Below the pieces are notes generated by a model that had not been told where the DNA came from, searched no databases, and worked only from the letters and a program-made list of their open reading frames with translations. From positions 310,001-374,000 of the forward strand of contig NZ_JAKNQJ010000001.1 in the NCBI RefSeq assembly GCF_022662335.1: a stretch of 64,000 bases of DNA. Reading direction: 5' to 3'. Positions within the stretch are counted from its first letter, which is position 1. Every line of letters begins with the position of its first letter. This DNA comes from Sphingomonas sp. CROZ-RG-20F-R02-07. Lineage in GTDB: Bacteria > Pseudomonadota > Alphaproteobacteria > Sphingomonadales > Sphingomonadaceae. Shown one piece after another: positions 23,650 to 31,816 of the stretch. The translations under genes and the position numbers were made by a program.

Positions 23650-23861
23650 TGGCCCGGCATTCCGACGTGGTCAGCACGCGGGAGCACCGCGAGCTGTTCC
23701 AGCGGGCGATCCGCGAGGACATAACGATGGAGGAGGCTCGTCGCCGCCAGTCGGCAGACCGCTGGGCTCATACTGACTCCCGCCTTGCGTCCAAGCGCAC
23801 AGCGCCCCTCCACGCTAGCAACGAGGAGCGCGCGCCGCGCTTTTGGTGGGATCGTGACTGA
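23649..23861 (+). CDS. Hypothetical phage protein, 70 aa
   Basis: ATG at 23649 overlaps the upstream TGA; a GTG one codon earlier is an alternative. The product is highly charged (REHRELFQRAIREDITMEEA, then RRRQS) with a basic/aromatic tail (PRFWWDRD). No family recognised. Its end overlaps the start of the next gene by 8 bp. Confidence 0.5.
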   Translation: MARHSDVVSTREHRELFQRAIREDITMEEARRRQSADRWAHTDSRLASKRTAPLHASNEERAPRFWWDRD

Positions 23862-24576
23862 TCGTCCGTCGCTGCACGCGCGTCGCCGGGCCGTGCGCAA
23901 CCTGCGTACGGCCCCCGGTTTCCTGACCGAGTCGCGCGTCGAGCGCATCCTCGCGCTGCTGAACGGCGCGCCAGCGCACCCCGCCGCGGCAATCCCCCTT
24001 GCGCCGGTCGCGCCTGCCGCCGTGCAGCCGATGGAGGCGCCCGTCGCGCCTCCATCGGCGCCGATCGCGCCGGCTGCCCCGCCCGCACCGGCGCCCAAGC
24101 GCGTCGCTCCGGCGGCGCCCACGACGCCTGCGCTCCCGGCGCCCGCCGCGGCCGCACCGCCGCCTGCCGCCAACGCTGTCGATCAGTCGATGGCCGTAGC
24201 GCCTGCGTTGGTGCCGACCGAGGACCGCTTGCCGCCCGCGCCGCGTCGGCTCGCGTTCATCGGCACCGACGCGGAAATCGCAGATCGCAAGGCCATGATC
24301 GCGGCTGCTGCCGCCAAGCTCGGCCGGGCTGTTATCGAAGTCACAAAGCCAGCGCCACGTCTTGGCGGCCCCGCATCGTCCGCGCCCCGAAAAACCTACG
24401 GCGGCGACAACGGCAGCGCCGCTCCCGCGATCGACTGGCTGCGCTCGAACGGCGTGTCGGTGAAGGCCGCGACCACCGGCGTGTTCGGGACCCGCTATCT
24501 CGTCTCCAACGAGTTGGGTGAGCTCGACGTGGCAGCTGTTGTCGCTCTGGCGCGACGCAAGGGCTTCGCACGATGA
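23854..24576 (+). CDS. Phage protein with Ala/Pro-rich linker, 240 aa
   Basis: Read from the GTG at 23854; the frame stays open upstream to 23785 but overlaps the 70-aa gene. The first 35 residues are basic (HARRRAVRNLRTAPGFLTES), then about 90 residues are almost pure Ala/Pro/Val (APVAPAAVQP, PAPAAAAPPP), followed by a folded C-terminal 90 residues ending in NELGELDVAAVVALARRKGF. The layout suggests two small domains joined by a flexible tether. Function unknown. Confidence 0.6.
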   Translation: MTDRPSLHARRRAVRNLRTAPGFLTESRVERILALLNGAPAHPAAAIPLAPVAPAAVQPMEAPVAPPSAPIAPAAPPAPAPKRVAPAAPTTPALPAPAAAAPPPAANAVDQSMAVAPALVPTEDRLPPAPRRLAFIGTDAEIADRKAMIAAAAAKLGRAVIEVTKPAPRLGGPASSAPRKTYGGDNGSAAPAIDWLRSNGVSVKAATTGVFGTRYLVSNELGELDVAAVVALARRKGFAR

Positions 24577-24746
24577 TATCGGCTTGCGCCCCAAGTGCGC
24601 GGGGATACCGCGTTCTCTATCGCCCCGGCACGATCTGCCCAGGTTGCGGCACCACGTCGTGGCACGTCGGTCGTCACTCGGCGGAATGCGCGCGCTGCAC
24701 AACCGCGCTCCCGCTCGCTCCCGTCGAGCGCTCGACCGATGCGTGA
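24573..24746 (+). CDS. Zinc-ribbon micro-protein, 57 aa
   Basis: ATG at 24573 overlaps the upstream stop as ATGA. Two Cys pairs (CPGC at 22-25 and CARC at 39-42) with the intervening TTSWHVGRHSAE form a classic zinc ribbon, likely binding nucleic acid or a protein partner. Its 3' end overlaps the next start by 8 bp. Function unknown. Confidence 0.65.
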   Translation: MISACAPSARGYRVLYRPGTICPGCGTTSWHVGRHSAECARCTTALPLAPVERSTDA

Positions 24747-25110
24747 CGGTGCCACCAGGATCGAGGAGCTGGAGAACCAGCTGGTGATCGCCAAGGTGCT
24801 TGCGCGGCGTTTCTGGCGCGCGCTCGCAAGCCGCGTAGATCGCGCCAGCGCCGTCCTGTTCGCTGAATCCTTGAGCCACGAAGCGCTCACGGTGGTCGAT
24901 AGCGCTTTCGACGCCGCTGAGATCGTCTGGAATCGCCAGCGCATTCTTGTCGAACCTGTTCGTCGCCTGCTCGACGCACCCTCGGCTCGCATCGATCATA
25001 ACTGGCCGGTCCAAGACGAAGCCTATCTGGCGCGCCTGCCGAATGGCGAGACGCGCAACCTCACCCGCGCCCAGCTGCTCATGATGGCCGGGATGGATGC
25101 CGACGCATGA
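24739..25110 (+). CDS. Hypothetical phage protein with N-terminal coiled coil, 123 aa
   Basis: ATG at 24739. The first 30 residues form a probable coiled coil (TRIEELENQLVIAKVLARRF) and the rest is helical with a C terminus LPNGETRNLTRAQLLMMAGM. No family recognised. Fully overlapping arrangement with its neighbours suggests it belongs to the same early transcript. Confidence 0.55.
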   Translation: MRDGATRIEELENQLVIAKVLARRFWRALASRVDRASAVLFAESLSHEALTVVDSAFDAAEIVWNRQRILVEPVRRLLDAPSARIDHNWPVQDEAYLARLPNGETRNLTRAQLLMMAGMDADA

Positions 25111-25568
25111 GCAAGCGCCGCCCCTCGATCGATCCGTCACAGCTCGGGTTCACCTTCACGCCGCCGGTCCCGGCGAGCCGTGAGGCGGACCTTGCCGGGC
25201 TCGATCGCGTGGTCGCTGCGTCCGTCGCGGCGGCGCTGAAGGATGATCCGCGCTCGCGTCACGAGGTTGCCGGCGCGGTTTCGTCGCTGCTCGATGATAC
25301 GGTGAGCAAGGCGATGCTTGACGCCTATGCGTCGGAGGCGCGCGACGCGCACAATATCTCGGCGGGTCGGCTTTTCGCGGTGATCGCGGTGACCAAGCGG
25401 TTCGACCTGCTCGATTCGCTCTGCCGCCGGATCGGCGCGGCCGTGCTCGTCGGCGAGGAATTGCAGACGGCGCGTCTTGGCCACCTGAAGGCCCAGCGCC
25501 AGCGGCTTGATGACGAAATCCGGGCCCTTCGCACCACCGTTCAGCCGATCGAGCGGGGGCAGCGGTGA
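25107..25568 (+). CDS. Hypothetical phage protein, 153 aa
   Basis: Begins with a basic segment and a LGFTFTPP motif, then a mostly helical body (DDTVSKAMLDAYASEARDAH, ISAGRLFAVIAVTKRFDLLD) and a C-terminal coiled coil (HLKAQRQRLDDEIRALRTTV). It occupies the position just before the transposase gene block. No named family recognised. Confidence 0.55.
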   Translation: MSKRRPSIDPSQLGFTFTPPVPASREADLAGLDRVVAASVAAALKDDPRSRHEVAGAVSSLLDDTVSKAMLDAYASEARDAHNISAGRLFAVIAVTKRFDLLDSLCRRIGAAVLVGEELQTARLGHLKAQRQRLDDEIRALRTTVQPIERGQR

Positions 25569-25744
25569 AACGCAACCTCGGCAAGCTGCCCAAAGCAGCG
25601 ATCGGCAAGAGGGTGCGCGGCATTCTCGCATCCGGCTCACACTTCGGCGGCACGGACGGCTGGGCGGCAGATGGCCGCGCCGGCTGCCGCTGGGAACTGA
25701 TCGGCGACCCCTTCGACATCGAATTTTATGAGGTAATCGCGTGA
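25565..25744 (+). CDS. Small basic phage protein, 59 aa
   Basis: GTG start at 25565 overlapping the upstream TGA, and its own TGA overlaps the GTG of the transposase gene. The N-terminal part is very basic (VKRNLGKLPKAAIGKRVRGI); the rest contains GTDGWAADGRAGCRWELIGD. It may be translationally coupled to the transposase. Function unknown. Confidence 0.55.
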   Translation: MKRNLGKLPKAAIGKRVRGILASGSHFGGTDGWAADGRAGCRWELIGDPFDIEFYEVIA

Positions 25745-27711
25745 AGCTTGGCGGGGGAAAAGACTGGTTCACCGCAGGCGAACTGGCGGAGCTCGCATTG
25801 CCCGGCCTGGGCAATCTGAAGCGTCGGATCAACGAGCGGGCGGCGGCGGAAGGCTGGGCGCTTCGTACCGGATCATTTGACGAGCCGCTCGCCCGACCGC
25901 GCGCGGCGCGCGGCGGCGGTCTCGAATACCACGTCAACGTCCTGCCAGCCGCCGCACGCGTGGCGCTGGCGTCGATGGGGATCGCTGTCATTGCCGACGT
26001 GGTCGATGCACCGCAGGCGCGGGTATTGACCGGCGCCGCGCAGTTGTGGCGCTGGTTCGACGGCACGACCGCAAAGGTGAAGGCCGAGGCGTCGCGCCGG
26101 AACGCGGCGGTCGGAAAGGTCGAGTTCTACGAAAGCGCCGGATTGACTCGCTCGGCGGCGGTCAGCGCTGCGGCAAAAGACGCGGCGATCGGCGCATCGA
26201 CACTCTGGAGCTGGTTGGAGCTGATCGTCGGCGTCTCGGCGGCGGACCGCCTCCCATACCTCGCACCGCGCCGCCAGGGCGGCGGGACGGAAGCTGCGAT
26301 CGATCCTGGCGCGTGGCAGTTTCTCGTCTCCGACTATCTGCGTCCCGAGCAGCCGACGTTTTCCGCCTGCTACTGGCGAATGGTGAAAGATTACGCGACG
26401 CCGCGTGGCATCGCAGTCCCCGTCGAGCGGACGCTCCGCCGCAAGCTCGATCGCGAGGTCGACGGTCGCCTGATCGTCGCGCGTCGTGAGGGTGCCGAAG
26501 CGCTCCGCCGCAGCCTCCCCGCGCAGGAGCGCTCGGTCGCGAGCCTCCACGCGCTCGAAGCCGTCAACATCGACGGTCACAAGTTCGATGTGTTCGTGCG
26601 CTGGCCGGATGGTCGCGTCGGTCGACCCATGATGGTCGGCATTCAGGACATCATGAGCCGCAAAATTCTGGCTCACCGGATCGATGAAAGCGAGAACGCT
26701 CTCGCCACTCGCCTCGTGTTCGCCGACCTGTTCCGCGACTACGGCATTCCCAAGGCATGCCTGCTCGATAACGGGCGGGCATTCGCATCCAAGATGATTA
26801 CGGGCGGCGCCAAGAGCCGTTTTCGGTTCAAGATCAAGGATGAGGAGCCGACCGGCGTTCTCACGGCCCTCGGCATCACGATCCACTGGGCGACGCCCTA
26901 CCGAGGCCAATCCAAGCCGATCGAGCGCGCATGGCGCGATTTTTGCGACACCATCTCGAAGCATCCAGCGCTGGCCGGCGCGTACACCGGCAACAAGCCG
27001 GACGCGAAACCCGAGAACTACGGCTCCAAGGCGATCCCGATCGAAGAGTTTCGAAGCGTCGTCGCGGCCGGGATCATGGCGCACAACGCCAAATCCGGTC
27101 GCCGCACCGAAACCGCGCAGGGGACGCGCAGTTTCGACGACGTGTTCGCGGCCTCCTACGCGGCGGCCCCGATCGGCAAGGCCACGGTCGAGCAGCTGCG
27201 TCTGGCGTTGCTCACGGCCGAAGAACGGACGTGCGACCGGCAGACGAGCGTCGTGACACTGGAGGGCAATCGCTACTGGGCACCCGAGCTGTCCGACCAT
27301 AGCGGCAAAAAGCTCACCTTGCGGTTTGATCCCGATAATCTTCACGGCGAAGTTCACGTCTACGATCGTACGGGCGAATTCATTTGTACCGCGCCCGCGA
27401 TCGAGGCTGTCGGGTTCTTCGATAAGTCATCGGCCGGAGCGCGCCGCGCCCAGGAAGCTGATCTCCGTCGTCTTGTACGCGAGCAGGAGAAGCTGGCGGG
27501 GCTGCTCGATGCAGCGACGCTCGCGGCGATGATGCCGGCGCACCCCGACGAGACGCCTGACCTAGTGCCGAGCGTCGTGCGGCCCGTCCGCCACCGCGGT
27601 CAAACGGCTGCCGCGCTCAAGCACCTTTCATCGGTCGCTGAGGCGCCCGTGACGACCCCCGTAATCGACCGGTTCGCAGCGGCGGCAGCTCGCCTGCGCA
27701 TCGTCGACTGA
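25741..27711 (+). CDS. DDE transposase, MuA-like
   Basis: 656 residues from a GTG at 25741. The N-terminal 60 residues contain a Mu-type DNA-binding winged helix (KDWFTAGELAELALPGLGNL). The catalytic triad is Asp278 (NIDGHKFD), Asp343 (LLDNGRAF) and Glu395 (KPIERAW), with spacing much like MuA. A beta-barrel and a C-terminal helical region for interaction with the B ATPase follow. It binds the L and R end sites, makes the strand transfer complex and drives both integration and replicative transposition. Confidence 0.93.
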   Translation: MKLGGGKDWFTAGELAELALPGLGNLKRRINERAAAEGWALRTGSFDEPLARPRAARGGGLEYHVNVLPAAARVALASMGIAVIADVVDAPQARVLTGAAQLWRWFDGTTAKVKAEASRRNAAVGKVEFYESAGLTRSAAVSAAAKDAAIGASTLWSWLELIVGVSAADRLPYLAPRRQGGGTEAAIDPGAWQFLVSDYLRPEQPTFSACYWRMVKDYATPRGIAVPVERTLRRKLDREVDGRLIVARREGAEALRRSLPAQERSVASLHALEAVNIDGHKFDVFVRWPDGRVGRPMMVGIQDIMSRKILAHRIDESENALATRLVFADLFRDYGIPKACLLDNGRAFASKMITGGAKSRFRFKIKDEEPTGVLTALGITIHWATPYRGQSKPIERAWRDFCDTISKHPALAGAYTGNKPDAKPENYGSKAIPIEEFRSVVAAGIMAHNAKSGRRTETAQGTRSFDDVFAASYAAAPIGKATVEQLRLALLTAEERTCDRQTSVVTLEGNRYWAPELSDHSGKKLTLRFDPDNLHGEVHVYDRTGEFICTAPAIEAVGFFDKSSAGARRAQEADLRRLVREQEKLAGLLDAATLAAMMPAHPDETPDLVPSVVRPVRHRGQTAAALKHLSSVAEAPVTTPVIDRFAAAAARLRIVD

Positions 27712-27730
27712 TCCCCAAGGAGCTTATCTC

Positions 27731-28699
27731 GTGAACAACCCCGATTCCTTCCCCGTCGATGTCTCCGAACAGCGTGACTGGATCAATGCCGAGAAGGCCG
27801 CGAAGGGCCTGAGCTGGACGCAACTCGGCACGCTGGTCGGCATCCCTTCCGGTACGCTGTCGCCGTTTGCCGCTGACCAATATGCCGGCAATGTCGAGCG
27901 CGTCGCCCGCGCGATCTACAAGTACCGCCAGACGATCACCAGCCAAGCCGCGCGCGCCCAAGGTTTGGCCCGCGACCCAGGCTATTTCGAGACAGCCACG
28001 TCCCGCCGGCTGCGCGGTCTGCTCATCATCGCGCACATGGGCCGCATCACGGTGGGCGCGACCGGTCCCGGCACGGGCAAGACGATGACCCTGCGAGAAT
28101 ATTGCGCGAGCACGTCGAACTGCTGGATCGGCACGATGCGGCACACCGACAAGTCTGTGAACGCGATGATGGCAGAGGTGCTCCGCGCGCTCGGCGTGCC
28201 AGCCAAGGGCACCGGCTGGGGCCGGCAGATGTCGCACATGGTTTCGTCCAGTGTGGCGGGAAAGCGGGGCCTGCTCGTGATCGACGAAGCCAATCACCTG
28301 ACATGGGAGTCGTTGGAAGAGATTCGCGCATGGCACGACGACACCGGCGTGGGCGTGTGTCTCCTCGGCAATGAGGAACTGCTGATGCGCATTCAGGGCG
28401 GCCCGCGCCGGGATGCCTTTGCGCGCCTGAACAGCCGAATCGCGCAAAGTCATATCCAGAACCTTCCGGTCGAAGAAGACGTCGAGGCCTTTTGCGATGC
28501 TTGGGAGCTCGCCGACCCGGCCGTCCGCTCGATGCTATCGCGGATCGCCCTGACGCCTGGTGCGGGCGGTCTGCGCGAGTGCCGTCAGATCGTCGAGCAG
28601 GCATCCATGCTGGCCGCCGACGAGGATCGGCCGCTCGCCTTTGCCGATCTGCGCGATGCGCAGGCTGGACGCGCCACCAAGCATATCCGCACGAGCTGA
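27731..28699 (+). CDS. AAA ATPase transposition protein, MuB-like
   Basis: 322 residues. The N-terminal 60 residues contain an HTH-like region (LSWTQLGTLVGIPSGTLSPF). The AAA core has a Walker A GATGPGTGKT near residues 108-117 and a Walker B GLLVIDEANHL near 178-188, with a sensor-like GNEELL and an Arg-rich RLNSRI. By analogy it binds target DNA, delivers it to the transposase and provides target immunity. It follows the transposase by 19 bp with a typical AAGGAG site. Confidence 0.9.
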   Translation: MNNPDSFPVDVSEQRDWINAEKAAKGLSWTQLGTLVGIPSGTLSPFAADQYAGNVERVARAIYKYRQTITSQAARAQGLARDPGYFETATSRRLRGLLIIAHMGRITVGATGPGTGKTMTLREYCASTSNCWIGTMRHTDKSVNAMMAEVLRALGVPAKGTGWGRQMSHMVSSSVAGKRGLLVIDEANHLTWESLEEIRAWHDDTGVGVCLLGNEELLMRIQGGPRRDAFARLNSRIAQSHIQNLPVEEDVEAFCDAWELADPAVRSMLSRIALTPGAGGLRECRQIVEQASMLAADEDRPLAFADLRDAQAGRATKHIRTS

Positions 28700-28710
28700 G
28701 GAGTCGATAG

Positions 28711-28842
28711 ATGCTTCGTTTCCTAATCGCTGAACACCGCCGTAATCCTTGGATTGCGCCGGGTGTGTTCTTGACCGGTTGTGCAGCGTTCGGCTCGGCA
28801 CTTCCTGACATTCTGCACGTCATCCGATCGGTGTTGTCGTGA
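28711..28842 (+). CDS. Micro-membrane protein, 43 aa
   Basis: ATG at 28711, preceded by GAGGAG at 28698-28703. Product has a basic N terminus (MLRFLIAEHRRNPWIAPG), a hydrophobic segment (VFLTGCAAFGSALPDILHVI) and ends overlapping the next GTG (GTGA). Seems to be a genuine short gene in the early transcript. Function unknown. Confidence 0.5.
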   Translation: MLRFLIAEHRRNPWIAPGVFLTGCAAFGSALPDILHVIRSVLS

Positions 28843-29327
28843 CGTGCTTCGCATCTAGCGTGATTTCGCCGGGAAGCGTCTCGATCGCGAGCGTGCTTGA
28901 GCATGTGGCCTTCGAAACGGAGTTCGCCGTCTCCGACATCATTGGCCGGAGCCGCAAGCTGCACCTGGTGCGCACGCGCTATGCCGCCGCATGGCTGGCG
29001 CGGCGCCATACGGGCAAAACGCTCACCCAGATCGGGCGGGCATTTGGAGGCCGGGATCACAGCACCGTCACCCATGAGATCACGCGCGCCGAACAGCTGC
29101 GCGGAGTAGACGATTATTTCTGCTGGTTGACCGATCAGCTGGACGAGCAGCTTGCTCGCGTGGCTGGCGAGGACGCTGCCGTTGAGCTCGCCGATAGCGT
29201 GATTCGCCACCTCGCCGACTGGCGTGGTCGTCCCGAAAACCTTCCGCATGCGCGGTATTCACGCCGTCAGGGAATGACGCTCTGGAGCCAGCTGGCCCTG
29301 CGGGTCGCGCAGGAGACGATGGCATGA
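28839..29327 (+). CDS. DnaA domain IV-like DNA-binding protein
   Basis: 162 residues from a GTG at 28839. Residues 14-88 match DnaA domain IV: helix VLEHVAFETEFAVSDIIGRS, then RTRYAAAWLARRHTG, TLTQIGRAFGG, and the signature GRDHSTVTH (about 71-79) that contacts the DnaA box. There is no AAA ATPase domain, so this is a free-standing domain IV plus a 70-residue C-terminal extension. It could bind DnaA boxes in phage or host DNA, either recruiting or interfering with host initiation. Role is inferred. Confidence 0.82.
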   Translation: MTCFASSVISPGSVSIASVLEHVAFETEFAVSDIIGRSRKLHLVRTRYAAAWLARRHTGKTLTQIGRAFGGRDHSTVTHEITRAEQLRGVDDYFCWLTDQLDEQLARVAGEDAAVELADSVIRHLADWRGRPENLPHARYSRRQGMTLWSQLALRVAQETMA

Positions 29328-30016
29328 AAGCCGCCGCAGCTCCCGCGCGCTTCGATCGCGCCGACCAGCATCGCCGGTCGATGCTGGCCAAGGTCCATAT
29401 CGCCAAGAAGACGCTCGGCCTGACAGACGACGATTATCGAGCGGTGATGCTGCGCGTCACTGGCCGGGTGAGCGCGGGTGACTGCTCGTCGGTCGAGCTG
29501 GACAAGCTGTTGAAGGAATTCGAGACCAAGGGTTTCTCAGCAAAAGCACGAACTGGTCCGGCCCGCCCGGCAGATCATCCGGCGGCGAAGAAAGCTCGTG
29601 CGCTCTGGATTTCACTCTACCATCTCGGCGCGATCGACGATCCGTCCGAACACGCGCTGGAGACGATAGCGCGCCGCATGCTGCGTATCGATCGTCTTCA
29701 ATGGGCGAACCAGGCGCTTGCCTACAAGCTGATCGAGGCTCTGAAGGCGATCGGCGATCGCCACGGTTGGAACCAGTCGATCGAAGGCGTCGCGGTGCGC
29801 AACGTGCCCGTCGTGCTGCGCCGCCGGCTTGTCGAGACGATCATGGGCAAGCTGAAGGCGGAGGCGATCATCCCCGCCGATTGGTCGCTGACACGCGCCG
29901 CATACGATTTGGGCGGCATCCGTTTTGAGGGGCTAATGCTGGCCGGTGTCGAAGACCTCGACCTTGTCGCTCAGGCGCTTGGTGCCAAGTTGCGCGCAGT
30001 CAGAGACGCGCGGTGA
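29324..30016 (+). CDS. gemA: GemA (Mu gp16-like) regulatory protein
   Basis: 230 residues. The first 145 residues match the GemA/gp16 family (MLAKVHIAKKTLGLTDDDYR, then AVMLRVTG, KKARALWISLYHLGAIDDPS). In Mu this protein modulates host gene expression and DNA topology after induction. About 85 extra residues follow, ending in a helical region (DLDLVAQALGAKLRAVRD), so this member is longer than the usual 140-180. Overlaps both neighbours by 4 bp. Confidence 0.85.
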   Translation: MKAAAAPARFDRADQHRRSMLAKVHIAKKTLGLTDDDYRAVMLRVTGRVSAGDCSSVELDKLLKEFETKGFSAKARTGPARPADHPAAKKARALWISLYHLGAIDDPSEHALETIARRMLRIDRLQWANQALAYKLIEALKAIGDRHGWNQSIEGVAVRNVPVVLRRRLVETIMGKLKAEAIIPADWSLTRAAYDLGGIRFEGLMLAGVEDLDLVAQALGAKLRAVRDAR

Positions 30017-30375
30017 GCAGCCGGCCGGGGCCTGAGCTGGAGACGCTGATCGGCGAGGAGGCGCTTGTCCGCCTCGCCGAGGCGTTCGGCGGCACCCGGC
30101 TGTTCGTTCCGGCCAAAATGACGGCCAGCCATGCAATCGCCAAGGCCATCGGTCTGCCGGCTGCGCGGATCATGTCGGAGCGCCTCGCGCCCGACGTTGT
30201 GCGCGTCCCGCTTGCACGTGAGCAGCGTGCGCTGCACTATCGCGCGATCGGTAAGAGCAACGCGCAGATCGCGCGGGCACTCGGGATCACCGAGTCGGCG
30301 GTCGACAAGCTTTTCCGCCGCCGTTCTGACGCCCCGGCAAAGGGCAGCGCTCAACTCGGTCTTTCGTTCGACTAA
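30013..30375 (+). CDS. mor: Mor-like middle transcription activator
   Basis: 120 residues, GTG/ATG-type overlap start (GTGAGC at 30013). The Mor/C-family features are seen: an N-terminal dimerisation region (LIGEEALVRLAEAFGGTRLF) and a C-terminal HTH (HYRAIGKSNAQIARALGITE). Mor activates the middle promoter of Mu. Here it immediately precedes the only sizeable gap in this region (30376-30429), where its target promoter probably lies, ahead of the lysis genes. Confidence 0.85.
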   Translation: MSSRPGPELETLIGEEALVRLAEAFGGTRLFVPAKMTASHAIAKAIGLPAARIMSERLAPDVVRVPLAREQRALHYRAIGKSNAQIARALGITESAVDKLFRRRSDAPAKGSAQLGLSFD

Positions 30376-30429
30376 TGCTGTCCTAGGCCAGCATGTTGGC
30401 ACGACGCTCCAGCCCGCAAAGTCGGGTTT
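30375..30429 (+). promoter_or_regulatory. Probable middle/late promoter region with dyad
   Basis: The gap between mor and the endolysin gene starts with a dyad ATGCTG-N8-CAGCAT (30375-30394) followed by TTGGCA (30396-30401). In Mu, Mor binds a dyad upstream of Pm in just this position. No good -10 can be defined, consistent with an activator-dependent promoter. The dyad might instead be a weak terminator of the early transcript. Confidence 0.45.
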
Positions 30430-31011
30430 ATGGGCACCACCGCTACGATCGACATCGACGGCCTGATCGACGCCGTCATTGGCCGCGAAGGCAGCTATTC
30501 CAACAATCCCGCTGACAAGGGCGGCGCCACCATGTGGGGCGTCACCGAACAGGTGGCACGCGCCTATGGCTATCAGGGCGACATGCGCGTCCTGCCGCGC
30601 GCCACCGCGGCGGCGATCTATCGGCGGCGGTACTGGAGTGACGTGGGCTTCGACCAGGTCGCACTCCGCTATCCCGACATCGCCGCCGAGCTTTTCGACA
30701 TCGGTGTGAACATGGGCACGGCGATCGGCGCCACGTTCCTCCAGCGCGTGCTGAACGTCTTCAACCTGGGCGGCGCGCAATATGCCGATGTGACCGCCGA
30801 TGGTCGGCTGGGCGCCGTCACGTATCTCGCGCTCGACGCCTTTCGCCAGCGCCGCAGCGACGAGGGCGGTGCGCGCGTGCTGGAGGCGATCCGCTCCCTC
30901 CGCGGCGCGCGCTACATCGAGATCAGCGAAGCGCGCCCCGCGAACGAGGCGTTCACCTACGGGTGGTTCGGCCGGATGGTTGCAATGCTGAAGGGGGTCG
31001 TCGGCCGATGA
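30430..31011 (+). CDS. Endolysin, GH108 N-acetylmuramidase
   Basis: 193 residues. The glycoside hydrolase family 108 signature surrounds the catalytic Glu20 (IGREGSYSNNPADKGGATMW, then GVTE). A C-terminal peptidoglycan-binding-like helical region contains VTADGRLGAVTYLAL. It cleaves the glycan backbone of peptidoglycan at lysis. No signal peptide is visible, so it needs the holin candidates that follow for release. Overlaps the next gene by 4 bp. Confidence 0.9.
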   Translation: MGTTATIDIDGLIDAVIGREGSYSNNPADKGGATMWGVTEQVARAYGYQGDMRVLPRATAAAIYRRRYWSDVGFDQVALRYPDIAAELFDIGVNMGTAIGATFLQRVLNVFNLGGAQYADVTADGRLGAVTYLALDAFRQRRSDEGGARVLEAIRSLRGARYIEISEARPANEAFTYGWFGRMVAMLKGVVGR

Positions 31012-31436
31012 ATTTCGGGCTGTTCGCGATGCTGGCGGGCTTCCTGCTGCCGCTGGCGCTGATCCTGCGGCTTGGCGCGCAGGCCGTCTGGGAGAGCTAT
31101 CGCGGCTGGAGCCATCCCGTCGTGCTGGCGCTGACCAGTACCGCGCTGCTGACCGGCATTCCGGTCGTCGCTTTGATCCCCAGCGTCCTGACCGTGTGCG
31201 GCCGGCCGAACGCGGCCGGAGCCCTCCTGCTCGAATATGCCGGCACGGGCTGGGGCACCATCAAGCTCGCGCTGACGCTGGTGGCCGTGCTCTTCGCCGA
31301 CATCGCGATGCCGCGCGTCTGCGCGCAGCTTGTCGTACTGCCGACCACGTCGGTGTGGCCCAGTCGCCGCTACCTGCTGCGCGACGTCGGCATGATCGCA
31401 ATCCTCCTGATCGTGGCGTGGCTCGGTGCGCGGTGA
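31008..31436 (+). CDS. Membrane protein in lysis cassette, 142 aa
   Basis: ATG at 31008 overlapping the endolysin stop. Four hydrophobic segments are likely: residues 3-22 (FGLFAMLAGFLLPLALIL), 38-60 (VVLALTSTALLTGIPVVALI), 84-102 (TIKLALTLVAVLFADIAMP) and 124-140 (DVGMIAILLIVAWLGA). Its place between endolysin and a second membrane protein makes it a holin or antiholin candidate. No named family recognised. Confidence 0.6.
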   Translation: MNFGLFAMLAGFLLPLALILRLGAQAVWESYRGWSHPVVLALTSTALLTGIPVVALIPSVLTVCGRPNAAGALLLEYAGTGWGTIKLALTLVAVLFADIAMPRVCAQLVVLPTTSVWPSRRYLLRDVGMIAILLIVAWLGAR

Positions 31437-31816
31437 ACAGCTCGGTCATCATTCCAGGGCCGGAAGTCGTGCTTTGGTGGGGTGTGCATATCCCCGTCCT
31501 TTCAGCGGCTTTCGGCATTGCCGGCATCCTGCTCGGCCATCTCATGGCGCCGGCTGCGGCGGTTCCGCTGCCGCCGAGGCGGCAGGCGGCGGTCGTCATC
31601 GCAGGGGTGCTGGTGTCGCTCGGCATCTCGATCTCCACGGGCCAGCGTCCCTTGGTGGTCCTCGCTTGGAGCATCGGCATCGGATTCGCCGGCATCACCA
31701 TTTTTCAGACGCTCGGCGGCCAAGCGACGCGAGCGTCCAGGGACCTGACCGACATGGTCATCGACAGGATTACCGGTCGCGCGAGCGGCGCCGGGGGGAA
31801 GGATAGCGCGCCGTGA
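31433..31816 (+). CDS. Putative holin, 127 aa
   Basis: GTG at 31433 overlaps the upstream stop (GTGA). Three hydrophobic segments: residues 15-38 (LWWGVHIPVLSAAFGIAGIL), 49-66 (AAVVIAGVLVSLGISIS) and 74-93 (LVVLAWSIGIGFAGITIF), then a charged C-terminal tail. Size, spans and tail fit a class I-like holin. No spanin gene is evident next to it. Confidence 0.55.
   Translation: MNSSVIIPGPEVVLWWGVHIPVLSAAFGIAGILLGHLMAPAAAVPLPPRRQAAVVIAGVLVSLGISISTGQRPLVVLAWSIGIGFAGITIFQTLGGQATRASRDLTDMVIDRITGRASGAGGKDSAP

Noticed and set aside
22919..25744. Toxin-antitoxin or defence island in the early phage region
   Set aside because: No recognisable toxin, antitoxin, nuclease or NTPase motifs; kept only as an unknown early block.
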